Shown here: piece after piece, positions 37,401-50,277 of the stretch
Layout of the letters: each line of letters opens with the position of its first letter
Numbering within the stretch: the stretch's first letter is position 1
Source: Epiperipatus broadwayi
Taxonomy: Eukaryota > Onychophora > Udeonychophora > Euonychophora > Peripatidae
DNA: 64,000 nt
Assembly: GCA_028023455.1 (NCBI GenBank)
Contig: JAQFVV010006336.1
Coordinates: 622,001-686,000 of the forward strand
Direction: 5' to 3'
Notes under the pieces: model-generated
Told to the model about the DNA's origin: nothing
Seen by the model: the letters and a program-made list of their open reading frames with translations, nothing else
The model's database searches: none
Made by a program: the position numbers and the translations under genes

Positions 37401-39598
37401 AAAAAATTGGAGAGATTTTATTAATATTCTTTAAAAGATAACCAATATGTTGATTCCAGTTAATTTTCCTTATATTCCATCTTAGACCAGGATAATTTTC
37501 AATATAAAAAATAGATTACTTAGTTTATATTGACTAAGGGTGAAATGATACAATATCAGTAATTCAAAAAGTACAGGTAAATGATTTTTTGTTGAACCAA
37601 AACAGGAGTTGTTTTTGCTCCACGTCTGCCTGATTGCCGTAAGTGCATGGTTTTAAAATTCAACCATTCTAAAAATTTGATAAGTTGCTTGATCTTAATT
37701 TTTATATCCACAAAGTCTATTATAAAAATTGAAATCTCATATAAATATGGCTGTAGGAAAATTTGAAAGTGGAAAATAAGATCAATTTATAAATATTGCA
37801 CACATAAAAATTGTCTATTTTAATTGTGATTGCAATATTATTTAAACTATCTTCAATAGAATTTGCTTGCTCTACAAGATAATTTTAAATGAAAGTAGCC
37901 ATACCATGTTTACAGTGCATTATATCAATAATCAATATAAAATCTAAGAATTTGAAGAAATTATGTATTATTAGAAGAATGACAAGTCTTCTAAACTACA
38001 ATTACATATACATTGTTCTGAACATTTAATTTGTAGAGAATTTTCAAGTTTTGATTTTATATATCCTCAATATTGAATGAAAATTATTTATTGTATTTCC
38101 TAGATAAAGAAAAGATTGCTCTATAGAGATATATCTGACACCAGAGGTGTTCCATGGTTGCCAACATCTTGTAATAATTTTTGATTTAGAAAACCTAGGA
38201 CAATAACTTTTGTAATTCTGGCATGGTTATCTCCCACAATACCATCAAAGTTTACATTAATAGTTTTATTGTGTAATTTCATAATTTTCTGTCTTTAATC
38301 AGAAGTTCACAAAGATGCAATTTGGTTTCCAAATGAAGATTTTATTTTGTATACTAATGTAAACAATTTGCAAGACATAACATTTTAAATCAATATATTC
38401 AAAATTTGAAAGGGTTTATAGCACAATATTTGAATCCTAGATCATGTTGTTAGCAGGAAGATGAGAATTGTTTCCTTATAGCTGAAAATTTCTAAATCAG
38501 CATAGAATTTTTAAAGTAACTAACTCATATCACATGTAGTGAAGTGTCCAATTACTAATCGGTAAATGAATAGCTAGCTATCCTTAGAATATAAAGCATA
38601 AAAATGACTACTCAAACTTTGTTCAATTAAACTCTGACTAACCTAGTAAATAATGTTTTTTTTTTAAATTGTAGAAGGATGCTAAATATACCTGAACATG
38701 TGGTGGATTATTTAAGGCAATTTCACATCACCTAACATGTATAATATTTACAACTGAATTAATATATTTGCAATTGAATTGATCTGATCTCTTGAATCCT
38801 CTTTCAAATAGAACAAACATTCAAACTATGATATAAATCAATAATACTCAAAAAATTGAATTTGTCTAAATATTATAGAAAAAGAATGGAAGAAAATCAC
38901 AAATCAATACTTAGTATAAATATGTGATAATACTGAAACAGTATTGATGATAAAAGAAAAGAAAAAATTCTTATTTAAGAGAAAAAATTTTATTTAAGAG
39001 AATTCATCATTGTTTGATAAAAATTAATTAAAGATATGTTTGTTATAGATTGAAAATACATTTCGAAAATAATGATGATAATAATAATAATTTAAATCTA
39101 AAAATATATTAGAATGTGGCTATAAAAATCCTTTGCCATTAAAAACATTAGATGAAATTAAATAATCTAAAAGATAAAATAAAACATAGTTAAAACAAAT
39201 TGGGAATAATAAGTAGATGGAAAAAGAAACTGAGAAAAACTAAAAATGATTTTCCCATTTAAATTCTCATCTTATTATAAATTGATTATGAAGCCAAGTA
39301 ATAAGCTTTAAAAAATAAAATATGATTTAGGCAGGGAGTAAACACAAATGTTTCTTCATAGAAAAAAGGTAAAAATATTTAATTCTATAAAAATCAAAGT
39401 TTAATTAAGTAAAATAGACGAATAAACTTTAAGGGTATTAATCTTTTTTTTAATTCAACAAGAATAGATATTATTATTGGAATCTATTATTGCATTAGTT
39501 ATTTTTAACTGTCTTCAGGCAAAGAATTTGAAATAAGTTTTATAAAAGAAAAAAAAAGACTATTAGATGATGTATAATATTAATTGGTCTATTTACAG
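34401..39598. other. AT-rich non-coding DNA
   Basis: No supported gene in about 5 kb. A slightly GC-richer patch at 37598-37720 has an open minus-strand frame of about 45 codons (see findings). Confidence 0.5.
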
Positions 39599-39613
39599 AA
39601 AGAATAAATACTT
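39599..39613. repeat. left target-site duplication of tRNA-derived retroposon
   Basis: AAAGAATAAATACTT, identical to 39718-39732. Confidence 0.85.
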
Positions 39614-39717
39614 TTCTTTTTTCCAAGTGTCATAGCATCGGCCAGGACGCGAATCCGCAACCCGGGCAACTGCTCGTAAGGCAGTCGCGCTGACCTCTCG
39701 ATCACCAATGCAAGACA
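39614..39717 (-). mobile_element. tRNA-derived retroposon (SINE-like), about 104 bp
   Basis: A GC-rich island in AT-rich DNA. On the minus strand it reads as a tRNA-like unit: a 7-bp acceptor stem CATTGGT/GCCGATG, an anticodon arm ACTGC-CTTACGA-GCAGT with a perfect 5-bp stem and 7-base loop (anticodon TAC, a valine type), and a B-box-like GATTCGCGTCC. The D arm does not pair well. After the tRNA part come about 25 bases ending in an A-rich GGAAAAAAGAAAAG, directly before the target duplication. Perfect 15-bp duplications flank it. It is therefore a retroposed copy, either of a tRNA-headed SINE with a very short tail or of a processed tRNA, and not a tRNA gene in its original place. Confidence 0.85.
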
Positions 39718-39732
39718 AAAGAATAAATACTT
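39718..39732. repeat. right target-site duplication of tRNA-derived retroposon
   Basis: AAAGAATAAATACTT, identical to 39599-39613. Confidence 0.85.
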
Positions 39733-41910
39733 ATTTTAGAAATTATAAAAAATAATCACATTTTAAAATGTATGTATAATACATGTATATATAATATGAA
39801 AACATGTTAAGTTATTTATCTATAAGTCAAATATAGTAAATAGATAATAGAAGATTGTAAGCAAATAATAATACTTAAGTGTTATTGGAGGTACTTGACC
39901 ATTGCTTGCAATCATTTAACATTCCTTAAAATTATGAAAGTGTTTATCGTAATAAAATGCTTTTTACATATTCAACGTTATTAGCACTTTCTTAGATAAG
40001 ATTCCATTTAAGCTGGCTGAAGACTTAAGATTGATGAACATTTATGAATTTAAAAACAATAAACTCCTTGAATAAAAAGAAACGCTAGAAAATTATAAAA
40101 GATAGACAATGAAAGGCATAAGTTAATATAAAAAATGATAAAAAGTAGATTGTACTTGAAGTTTGCATCTGGTGTTATCTTATATGTACTTTTAAATGGA
40201 GAAGTTATTTTATTATTTTTAGTCTGCAATTTAATTCATTTTAAAAATATTTTTTCTACATTCTTAATACTTCACTAGTTTTAATCTATTTTACATCAAC
40301 ATTTTAAAAATCTGAGAGCAAAAAAAAATAATATTTATCAAAGTAATTTTGCAAAGGTTACAGTTTACATGGCATATTGATTGTTTATAAATCTTCATTT
40401 CCGTGAAAAGTAAATAAATTTCTTTGTGTTCATTTTAAAATAATTGAATTTAATTTAAATTGTGTCATCAAAATTATAATGGCATACAAATCGTTTTAAT
40501 AAATGTTATCTCCATGGTTATTTTGTTTTTATTAAAGTTAAAAAAAATTGATGCTATTTTAATAGAAAGTGGTACTGAGGGAAGAAAGCTCCACTCTATT
40601 ATATGATAATTATAAAACTCAGTAGATAAATTTAATATAGTGAATAAAATTGAGGATTTCTATTAAGTTAAAAATAAAAAAGATATCAGTAAAGCAAAGC
40701 TGTAAAGACTGATAAAATATTGTTAGTGATATCTAAACAGGTAATCATAAACAGCATAATCTTTTTAAATAATTAAAAAAACTAATTAATTAAAGGCTGT
40801 TTAGAAAAAATAATCAAATAAAAAATAATAACTAAAATAGATTTGTAATACAGGTAATATTATTTGCTAATTATTAAGGGAAAGAGTCTTATTTAGATTA
40901 TTAAAAATGTTTGAAGTTTTAGAAAAAATGTGTATTATGAGATTGACACTTTTATTATCTTAATCTTATGAACTAAATTTAACTTTTCCTTTCACTTCCA
41001 AATATACATTTTTGAAGACTCAAACAGATAATGGAAAGTTAATAAATAAGATTTTAAAAATGAAAAAAAAAAAACAACAACTAGATTTGCATGTTTTAAA
41101 AAATATATAGAACGAACAATGCTAGAAGAAATATAAAACGCTTAACAAAAAAAAAAGATTAAAAAATAAATTGATAGTTAATGTAAAAATATTATAATAT
41201 AATTACTTGAAAAAAGGAGGAAGAATAGAAAAAATATTGGAAAAATAGAGCTGTGGAAATGTGTGGGAGTTAGTATGACAATATATATTCATTTTATAGA
41301 AGCTAATATAGTACATCCCTTTATCTACTTCAGCTTCAAGCTGCCATATTGAACTTTTTAAAATACTGGCCTGACACACAATTTTCTCAATAACTTCAAT
41401 TTTAATTATGTTAGAGCAAAAACAATTACATTGCTAGAAACTAGAAACATTAAGGAAAACAATAAACATAAAATAAATAGTGATAACTATATAAAAAATA
41501 AGGAAAAAAAGAAATTTTCACATCCAAAATAATTATTATTTTATTGTTTGTTCATAATTTGAAAAGTAACATTAACTAAAATTGAAAATATATCTTCAGT
41601 GATAATTTCTTTATATTCCTCACAAAATTCTCTTTCTAAACATGTATAACATGTCTTACCTGAGTTAATCCACAGCTTCATAATCTCCAAAAAAATTTGG
41701 ATATGACTTCTTCATTTTTATCTTGTACCCCAAATGTTCTAAATGTCAAAGGCATCTATAAAGAAAAAGATTCATCATAATAAAAAATACAAAAGAAATC
41801 ATCATAGCAATTGGCTTCTTATCCATCTAAAACTAGAAATTGTAGGCTACTGTCTATATCACTGATAAAATGAGTTTCATCTCTTCATTTTATATTTTTT
41901 TGTGTACATC
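39733..41910. other. AT-rich non-coding DNA
   Basis: Nothing recognisable. Confidence 0.6.
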
Positions 41911-42003
41911 AGTGATGTTTATATTCTTTATGGACACCAGTGATGTTTATATTCTTTATGCACACACAAGTGATGTTTATATTCTTTATTCACAGAAGTG
42001 ATG
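41911..42003 (+). repeat. minisatellite, 28-30 bp unit, about 3.3 copies
   Basis: Units starting with AGTGATGTTTATATTCTTTA begin at 41911, 41939 and 41969, with a partial one at 41997. Spacers between the conserved 20-mers vary (TGGACACC, TGCACACACA, TTCACAGA). Confidence 0.85.
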
Positions 42004-42334
42004 CTATCTTATTATATTTATTGTACAACATAGATATAATTTATTTGCATATAGTGTATTTGTTAGCTATAGATTTGAAAATGTGTATGCAATGTTTGTA
42101 TACATTTGATTATTAGTTTTATAACAAATTACTTATAAACCATATTATATAAGCATAATTAATAATTTTCATAATAAATTATACCTTTTGAAAAACATTA
42201 TTTTTATAATAGTGTAGGTAGAATGTTAGACAATTACATTAGATATGAATTCTATATAAGCATAAATAACTAACACACACTAATTACAAACTAAAATTAA
42301 TAAAAAAAATAATTTTATGAAAAAAATTTAAAAA

Positions 42335-42690
42335 TGTTACGACCATTACGTCCAAGATCTATTGTAGGCCTTCTTTGTGAATAGCACCGGAGAAAATATC
42401 ATTTGCAGCCCGTAAATTACTTTTGTCTTTTATTGCTTCGTGATAAGTACAAAAATTATCAAAAAAACAAACAAAAAAATTAAATACTGTGGTCGATTAA
42501 AAAATTTGTAAAAAATTGAAATTTCAACTGATTTTTTTAAAATAAACATTTTCTGAAAGCCACGTGATTAAGCTATAGAACACTCATATTTTGTTCTATG
42601 TCATGCTTATACTTTTTATGTCAGTAAAGAAAGAAAACAAAACATCATCTGAAAAACATCAGCAGAGCGCTCGCAGCGCTCACAAAATGG
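42335..42690. other. compositionally distinct patch with a GC hairpin
   Basis: This segment holds many more CpG and GC words than its surroundings (ACGACCATTACGTCC, GCACCGGAG, GCCACGTGAT). It ends with a 7-bp hairpin GAGCGCT-CGC-AGCGCTC at 42665-42681, just before an AT-rich (TA)n stretch. No ORF. It could be a 5' exon or promoter of a gene outside the window, or a fragment of a repeat I do not recognise. Confidence 0.35.
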
Positions 42691-43627
42691 AAAGATATAT
42701 ATATACAGTATATATATATGTAATAAAATAAAAGATGAATTCATAATTTTAGTACCATCTATAGCAAGTTTGAATAGTCAATGACTACCAGATGAAAAAA
42801 AGTCTGAAGATGGGAAATTAAATGCATTACTATTTAGTAATCACAGATTAAATGCTAGGTGGCTTTAAACTAGAAAGCTTTTATTTTATCATCTATTGTA
42901 AAGCTAGCAAATTATTTGATTTGTTTTAAATATATAATATGTCAAGAATAAGACTCATGCAACTGATGCAATATATAGTTGAAATATTCTCTAGCAACAA
43001 CATATGTTAATTTTGAGAGTTTAATATTTTGCTCATAAAATTTATTGTATTGTGTTGTAAGTAATAAGTATTTTAATTATCTAACCTATTGTACAAGTTG
43101 CATGCCTTAATCTCAACATATTGCATATATTTTGACACTGGAAATACCTTATATTGCATATATGCAAAGAAATAAATGTCAGGATTATTCATATAAATAA
43201 GTTCAAAAATATGTTTACCAATGATCCTACTAAATAACTACTAATTAAAGTTGACACCCCCAAATTAATTTCTTCATCTAATAAGCCAACAATAGTTGTT
43301 GTCAAAGTTTACTTAGAGACAAAAGGAGATTCTCTTTTACATCAACACCCAAGACTTTACATGAAACATAATCTAAGACTACTATTGAGTATCTAAATTT
43401 GTACCCATATAAAACATTGGACATTAAATAAAAGAGGATTTTCTTTCATTGCCAAGCAAATTCTGATACAAAGCTATTGTTGGTTACAGGGTAAGTAGTT
43501 TAGATTTGAGGCATCAATTTCACTTAATGGTTACATAGCAAAATCATTGCTAAAATATATTTCTCTAGAATAATTTTCCATATACATTGGCTTACACCTT
43601 AATTAATCTATGAAAATATTTAATTTA

Positions 43628-43659
<32 letters not shown>

Positions 43660-43660
43660 C
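43628..43660. repeat. (CA)n(TA)n microsatellite
   Basis: ACACAC... then ATATAT..., ending exactly where Penelope-like coding sequence begins. Confidence 0.9.
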
Positions 43661-43661
43661 A

Positions 43662-44792
43662 AAAAATAAAATTAAGGTAATTAAAGATTTGCTTTTGTTA
43701 TTGGAAGATTCTATGTATTTTACTTATAGAGGTAATTTTTATAAGATTAAGGAAGGGTGGATAATAGGTTATATTATTTCTCCTTTAGTATGTTCAGTTT
43801 ATATTAGTTTTATGGAGGAGGAAATTATTATTAAAAAGAATTGTTTATATGTAAAATTATTTGTCAGATATGTTGATGATTGTTTATTTGTAGTTGAGAA
43901 TGATAAATTGAAGGAATTTGTAAATGAGTTTAATTGTTTTGATCCTTCTATAAAATTTGTGTTAGAAGGTGGGGGGGGGTTAGATTTTGGTAAGTTAAAA
44001 TTTTTAGATCTTTTGGTGATTAGAAATATAGAAACTAATTGTTTATTGTGCAGTCATTTAGTTAAAAGTAAAGAATTAAGATCTATAATTAAACCTGATA
44101 GCTATCAGTCTGTATCTCATAAAGTAGCTGCTTTAAGGAATTATTGTCATAGGAATATTAAATTAAATAATTCTAGTGGGGTAGCTTTGTTTCAGAAATA
44201 TCAATTTTATAAAGATTATTTGAGTGTTGGATACTCTGATAAATTTGTTAAAAGTATTTTATTTAATAGTAATATTTGTAAGGATGTAAAGGTTAAAGAA
44301 AAATATGATTTTATTTCTTTGCCATTTAAATTGTCTTCTTATAAAATTGTGTGTAGAAATAGTAAATTGTTTGGAAATAAGAAAATTGCTTGGAAAAGGG
44401 GTGTTACAATGAATAATTTATTAAATAATACAAAAGAAGTTTTTGATAGAAAGACTATTCCTAGTGTGGTATATTTTATTCCTTGTTTATTTTGTAAGAA
44501 GGTTTACATAGGTCAGAGTAGTTTGAGTTTAAATGAAAGAATAAAGGTTCATAAAAGTAGAGTTAAAAATAGATATCTTAGTTCTGCTTTGTATGTCCAT
44601 GAAAAAGATACAGGCCACACTATTGATTTTGATGAAGCTAAGGTTGTCTTCTTTGAGAGAAATGAAATCAAAAGAAGAATTAAAGAGTCTTTATTATTGA
44701 AAATTTATTATTCTGAAGCAATTAACTTATTTAAGAGTTCTTTTAATATTAAGGGTGGATGGGAAGTGAATGGATTTGTGGGTAGTTTTTAA
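43662..44792 (+). CDS. Penelope-like RT and GIY-YIG endonuclease (partial, open frame)
   Basis: An uninterrupted frame of about 376 codons to the TAA at 44790. It is truncated at its 5' end; the first methionine is not the native start. RT: the 'GxxxG.xxSP' region reads GWIIGYIISPLVCSVY, and the catalytic box is intact as RYVDDCLFVV, followed by KFLDLLVIRN. The linker has HKVAALRNYCHRN. The GIY-YIG nuclease covers about the last 110 residues: VVYFIPCLFCKKVYIGQSS with a CxxC pair, then the catalytic Arg in LNERIKVHK, a His in DTGHTIDF, and the Glu in RRIKESLLL. A run of nine G at 43970-43978 encodes Gly and keeps the frame. The lack of stops suggests recent arrival, although the missing N-terminus makes the copy inactive. 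Confidence 0.9.
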   Translation, partial: KNKIKVIKDLLLLLEDSMYFTYRGNFYKIKEGWIIGYIISPLVCSVYISFMEEEIIIKKNCLYVKLFVRYVDDCLFVVENDKLKEFVNEFNCFDPSIKFVLEGGGGLDFGKLKFLDLLVIRNIETNCLLCSHLVKSKELRSIIKPDSYQSVSHKVAALRNYCHRNIKLNNSSGVALFQKYQFYKDYLSVGYSDKFVKSILFNSNICKDVKVKEKYDFISLPFKLSSYKIVCRNSKLFGNKKIAWKRGVTMNNLLNNTKEVFDRKTIPSVVYFIPCLFCKKVYIGQSSLSLNERIKVHKSRVKNRYLSSALYVHEKDTGHTIDFDEAKVVFFERNEIKRRIKESLLLKIYYSEAINLFKSSFNIKGGWEVNGFVGSF

Positions 44793-44828
44793 TAGTATAT
44801 ATAATGTGTGGTTTTTTTGTAGTTCTTT

Positions 44829-44872
44829 ACACTTGAGAAGTCTGCTTGTAGCAGTGAAACCTTAGGTTGTGT
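44829..44872 (+). ncRNA. hammerhead-ribozyme-like fold in the Penelope 3' UTR
   Basis: Type I hammerhead layout in order. Stem I strand is ACAC (44829-44832). Core is UUGAGAAG in place of CUGANGA. Stem II is CUGC/GCAG with a 5-base loop (44842-44854). GAAA lies at 44856-44859. Stem III is CC-UUA-GG (44860-44866), with A15.1 pairing to U at 44867 and a permitted U at the cleavage position (44868). Stem I closes with GUGU (44869-44872). Hammerheads are established in Penelope-like elements. Here the CUGANGA box differs at conserved positions and the stem II base is shortened, so self-cleavage is doubtful. The two other copies (47441-47484 minus, 47820-47863 plus) have the same variant. Confidence 0.6.
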
Positions 44873-44958
44873 TTTAATATTATTTTTATGCTGGTCTGGT
44901 TTAATTTTAGATTTGGGGTAGTTTTGATTTTATATTGACTAGTTTAGCTTTATGCTTG

Positions 44959-47636
<2,678 letters not shown>

Positions 47637-47642
<6 letters not shown>

Positions 47643-47929
47643 TTGAGAGAAATGAAATCAAAAGAAGAATTAAAGAGTCTTTATTATTGAAAATTTATTA
47701 TTCTGAAGCAATTAACTTATTTAAGAGTTCTTTTAATATTAAGGGTGGATGGGAAGTGAATGGATTTGTGGGTAGTTTTTAATAGTATATATAATGTGTG
47801 GTTTTTTTTGTAGTTCTTTACACTTGAGAAGTCTGCTTGTAGCAGTGAAACCTTAGGTTGTGTTTTAATATTATTTTTATGCTGGTCTGGTTTAATTTTA
47901 GGTTTGGGGTAGTTTTGATATATATATAC
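47637..47929 (+). mobile_element. Penelope-like family 1, 5'-truncated copy, forward half of a pair
   Basis: Matches about 44648-44932 (FFERNEIKRRIKES.. onward through the 3' UTR). Its last roughly 30 bp are missing and replaced by a short ATATATATAC next to the LTR at 47930. The junction with the inverted copy has a 6-base overlap, TCTTCT (47637-47642), which either copy could own. Inverted, 5'-truncated Penelope copies are a recognised product of this class. Confidence 0.88.
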
Positions 47930-49614
47930 TGAACCATGTGGAAGAAAATTGCTGTGATTATCTAATTTAAAATTTTGATCTTAACTCTGACTGCACTTTC
48001 ACTATTGCAGCAGACAGGCCCTTCAAGTAGAGAAGTATAATACCACAGGTAGATGAAACACTCATGGTATCTATAACCAAACTGAGGCTATACAAAGTAT
48101 AACCCATGATCACATTCTCAGGCTATAGAACTTCTTGGCTGCTAGATTCAAACCCTGCATTACAAAGCACTTTATTTGTTTTGAGGCTTAACCTCAGGTG
48201 CCAGACAACCACAGGTTATATAGTCAGCATGTCCAGATGACAGGTATACAATCTAGTGTTTGATATATTCCCAAGCTTGCTTCTTTTTTTATAATTGTGA
48301 AGGGAAATATTTAACACACTTGCCCAAAGCTTATAATTAACTATAACTTAATCTATTAGTGACACCATTATAAGAGAGAGAATAGAATATAATAAAAATT
48401 TATGGGATCAATTTAAAGAGTACAGTAGCTGTAGTTATTCAAGATCATTAAAGTCTTCCATTCAAATAAATGTTCAAATCTTTTAGATAGCATAATACAT
48501 ATTATATTTATCTAGGATTTTTGTTTTGGATAGCATGCTACCCTCTCATGAATATGGTTCCTTGTTTGTTCCTAATTTCTGATCACCAACTGATTGGATT
48601 TTTTTTTCCTCCAATGGTTTGATTGCTTACTGATTTTTCATGTTTCAATGAAGGAGAGAGATTTTTCTGTAGTTTACAGATCAGAAGGTGATCATGAGTT
48701 CTAAATAGAAAGCATCTGATGATATGAAGAATTGGGATTGAAGGCTAGCTGCACACTTCAGTTGCTGTCTTGCAGTGCATGCTGTTAGGTTGCCCTTCAA
48801 TGATTATAAGTATAGGCATCCACCCTCTGGAGATGTTTATGGCCCTTTGTCATTTTCTCTTATTTGAAAGTTTTTTTTATAGGATACCAATATTGAATAA
48901 TAATGAATATAGACTACGTAATAAAAATAATAATATAATAATGAATGAATGAATCTCTCAGTCATTTTATATTTTTCTTTCTTATTGTTTTTATTTATCA
49001 TTCTTTTATCTGGTTTAAACAATTTTTATATTTTCTTAATTAAATTTGTATTCTGTTTTAATCTAACTTCTTGCTTAGATTAATCTAATGTTTGATAAGA
49101 TAATGGCTGTAGTCTTTTCCTTTGTTTTTTGATTAGTGCAGCGGAAGTTATTATTTTTTGTCTTCTCTTTCTCAGCTAAATAATCTTTTAAGTGAATTTA
49201 AATTTAAAAGTTTTCTTATTTACAAATTATATATTTGCTTTTACATTTTTTTTCTATTTAACTTTTTTTTTACTTAAAGTTATTTGTCTACCCCCCTTTC
49301 TATTTTTACATTTTTTTCCTATTTAACTTTTTTTTTTACTTACAGTTATTTCTCTACCCCCTTCCTATTCACTCTTTAATATTCAAACTTGCTTTTACTT
49401 TTTTTTTAAATGACAAAATGATGCAACACTTTATTTTTACAAGTTTGTGTTTAAAAAAAACTCTTTAATACACATAGTATAATTTATATTTCACCTTTAT
49501 TAAGATTTAATTATTTAAAAAAATTAATTTGATCATTTATTAATAAATGATTTCACATGTAATGCAGAATATATGCATATTCTCAAACAGTATATTTGTT
49601 GATGGTATATCACA
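47930..49614 (-). repeat. 3' LTR of the Ty3-like element
   Basis: Aligns with 59193-61209, for example GCTGTGATTATCTAATTTAA, CACTTTCACTATTGCAGCAG and GAGGCTTAACCTCAGGT. On the minus strand it starts TGTGATA (49614) and ends GGTTCA (47930). It contains a private tandem duplication of about 64 bp at 49242-49369. Confidence 0.88.
49242..49369. repeat. 64-bp tandem duplication inside the 3' LTR
   Basis: Two units of TTTACATTTTTTT..CTATTTAACTTT..ACTTA(A/C)AGTTATTT..CTACCCCC. The other LTR has a single version, so the duplication arose after insertion. Confidence 0.8.
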
Positions 49615-49859
49615 CCCCTCCCCACATGTTGAGAGGTAAAATGCACCAAATAGACTATTTTATCTCTAATAATTTATTTATAGCTTTTCTCAAAACATTT
49701 ATTTTATGACCATTATTTCTATTTTTCATGTAATCCAAGTACTTGTTTCATTTCATTACCTAAAATTCTGACCAACCACTGTAGTTTTATTTAATATTTG
49801 TTAGGCAACTCTTTTTTTTATCAGCCTCAATGACTGAGCATTATTTGTCCTTTATTACT

Positions 49860-50250
49860 CTACACCCTGTGCCATGACAAATGCATTCTTGTCATATTTA
49901 CATATCACATATAGACCATCGTAGATTGGTTAAATTTTTTTATAAATGTGCATTTTTGGATGGCTCACAGGGTTGACCCTTATCATGACTTTGTCTCCTA
50001 TCATAAATTTATCCTTGCCTTGGCCTTGTCTCCTCTTCCTTAAATCATTCATCTTCTTTAGCCTAATTTGCACTTGTCCAACATCTCTCTCTTTATCTAT
50101 CAGACCCATATTCACTGGCAGTCTGGTTTTAAATAGATAAGAGATATTTTTCCCAAAAGGAAGCATTATAGGTTCAAACCCCATAGATTCATTTTTGATC
50201 GATTCATCATATGGATAATTCTTGAGATTTCCTTGCATCACCTTAGATGA
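49860..50250 (-). pseudogene. Ty3-like integrase C-terminal part
   Basis: The frame 50241-49930 reads SMGFEPIMLPFGK (the 'STGFTP..L.YG' segment after the integrase core), then RLKKMNDLRKRR, KFMIGDKVMIRVNP and HPKMHIYKKI. It continues past the stop as a PIYDG.Y.I..YDKNAFVM tail. This is the end of pol of the surrounding Ty3-like element, cut from the rest by the nested LTR element. Confidence 0.75.
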
Positions 50251-50254
50251 TTAT

Positions 50255-50277
50255 TGTATATATATATATATATATAT
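50255..50277. repeat. (TA)n at the left border of the nested LTR element
   Basis: TA run where the first 13 bases of the LTR (present at 54607-54619) should be. Either the target was a TA tract or the LTR end was replaced by slippage. Confidence 0.85.

Noticed and set aside
38100-38330. Decayed coding sequence on the minus strand (NVNFDGIVGDNHARITKV)
   Set aside because: It reads well for a short stretch but I can link it to no family, and neighbouring frames are full of stops.
39620-39717. A functional tRNA-Val gene
   Set aside because: The D arm does not pair, the T arm is imperfect, and the unit has an A-rich tail and target duplications, so it is a retroposed copy.
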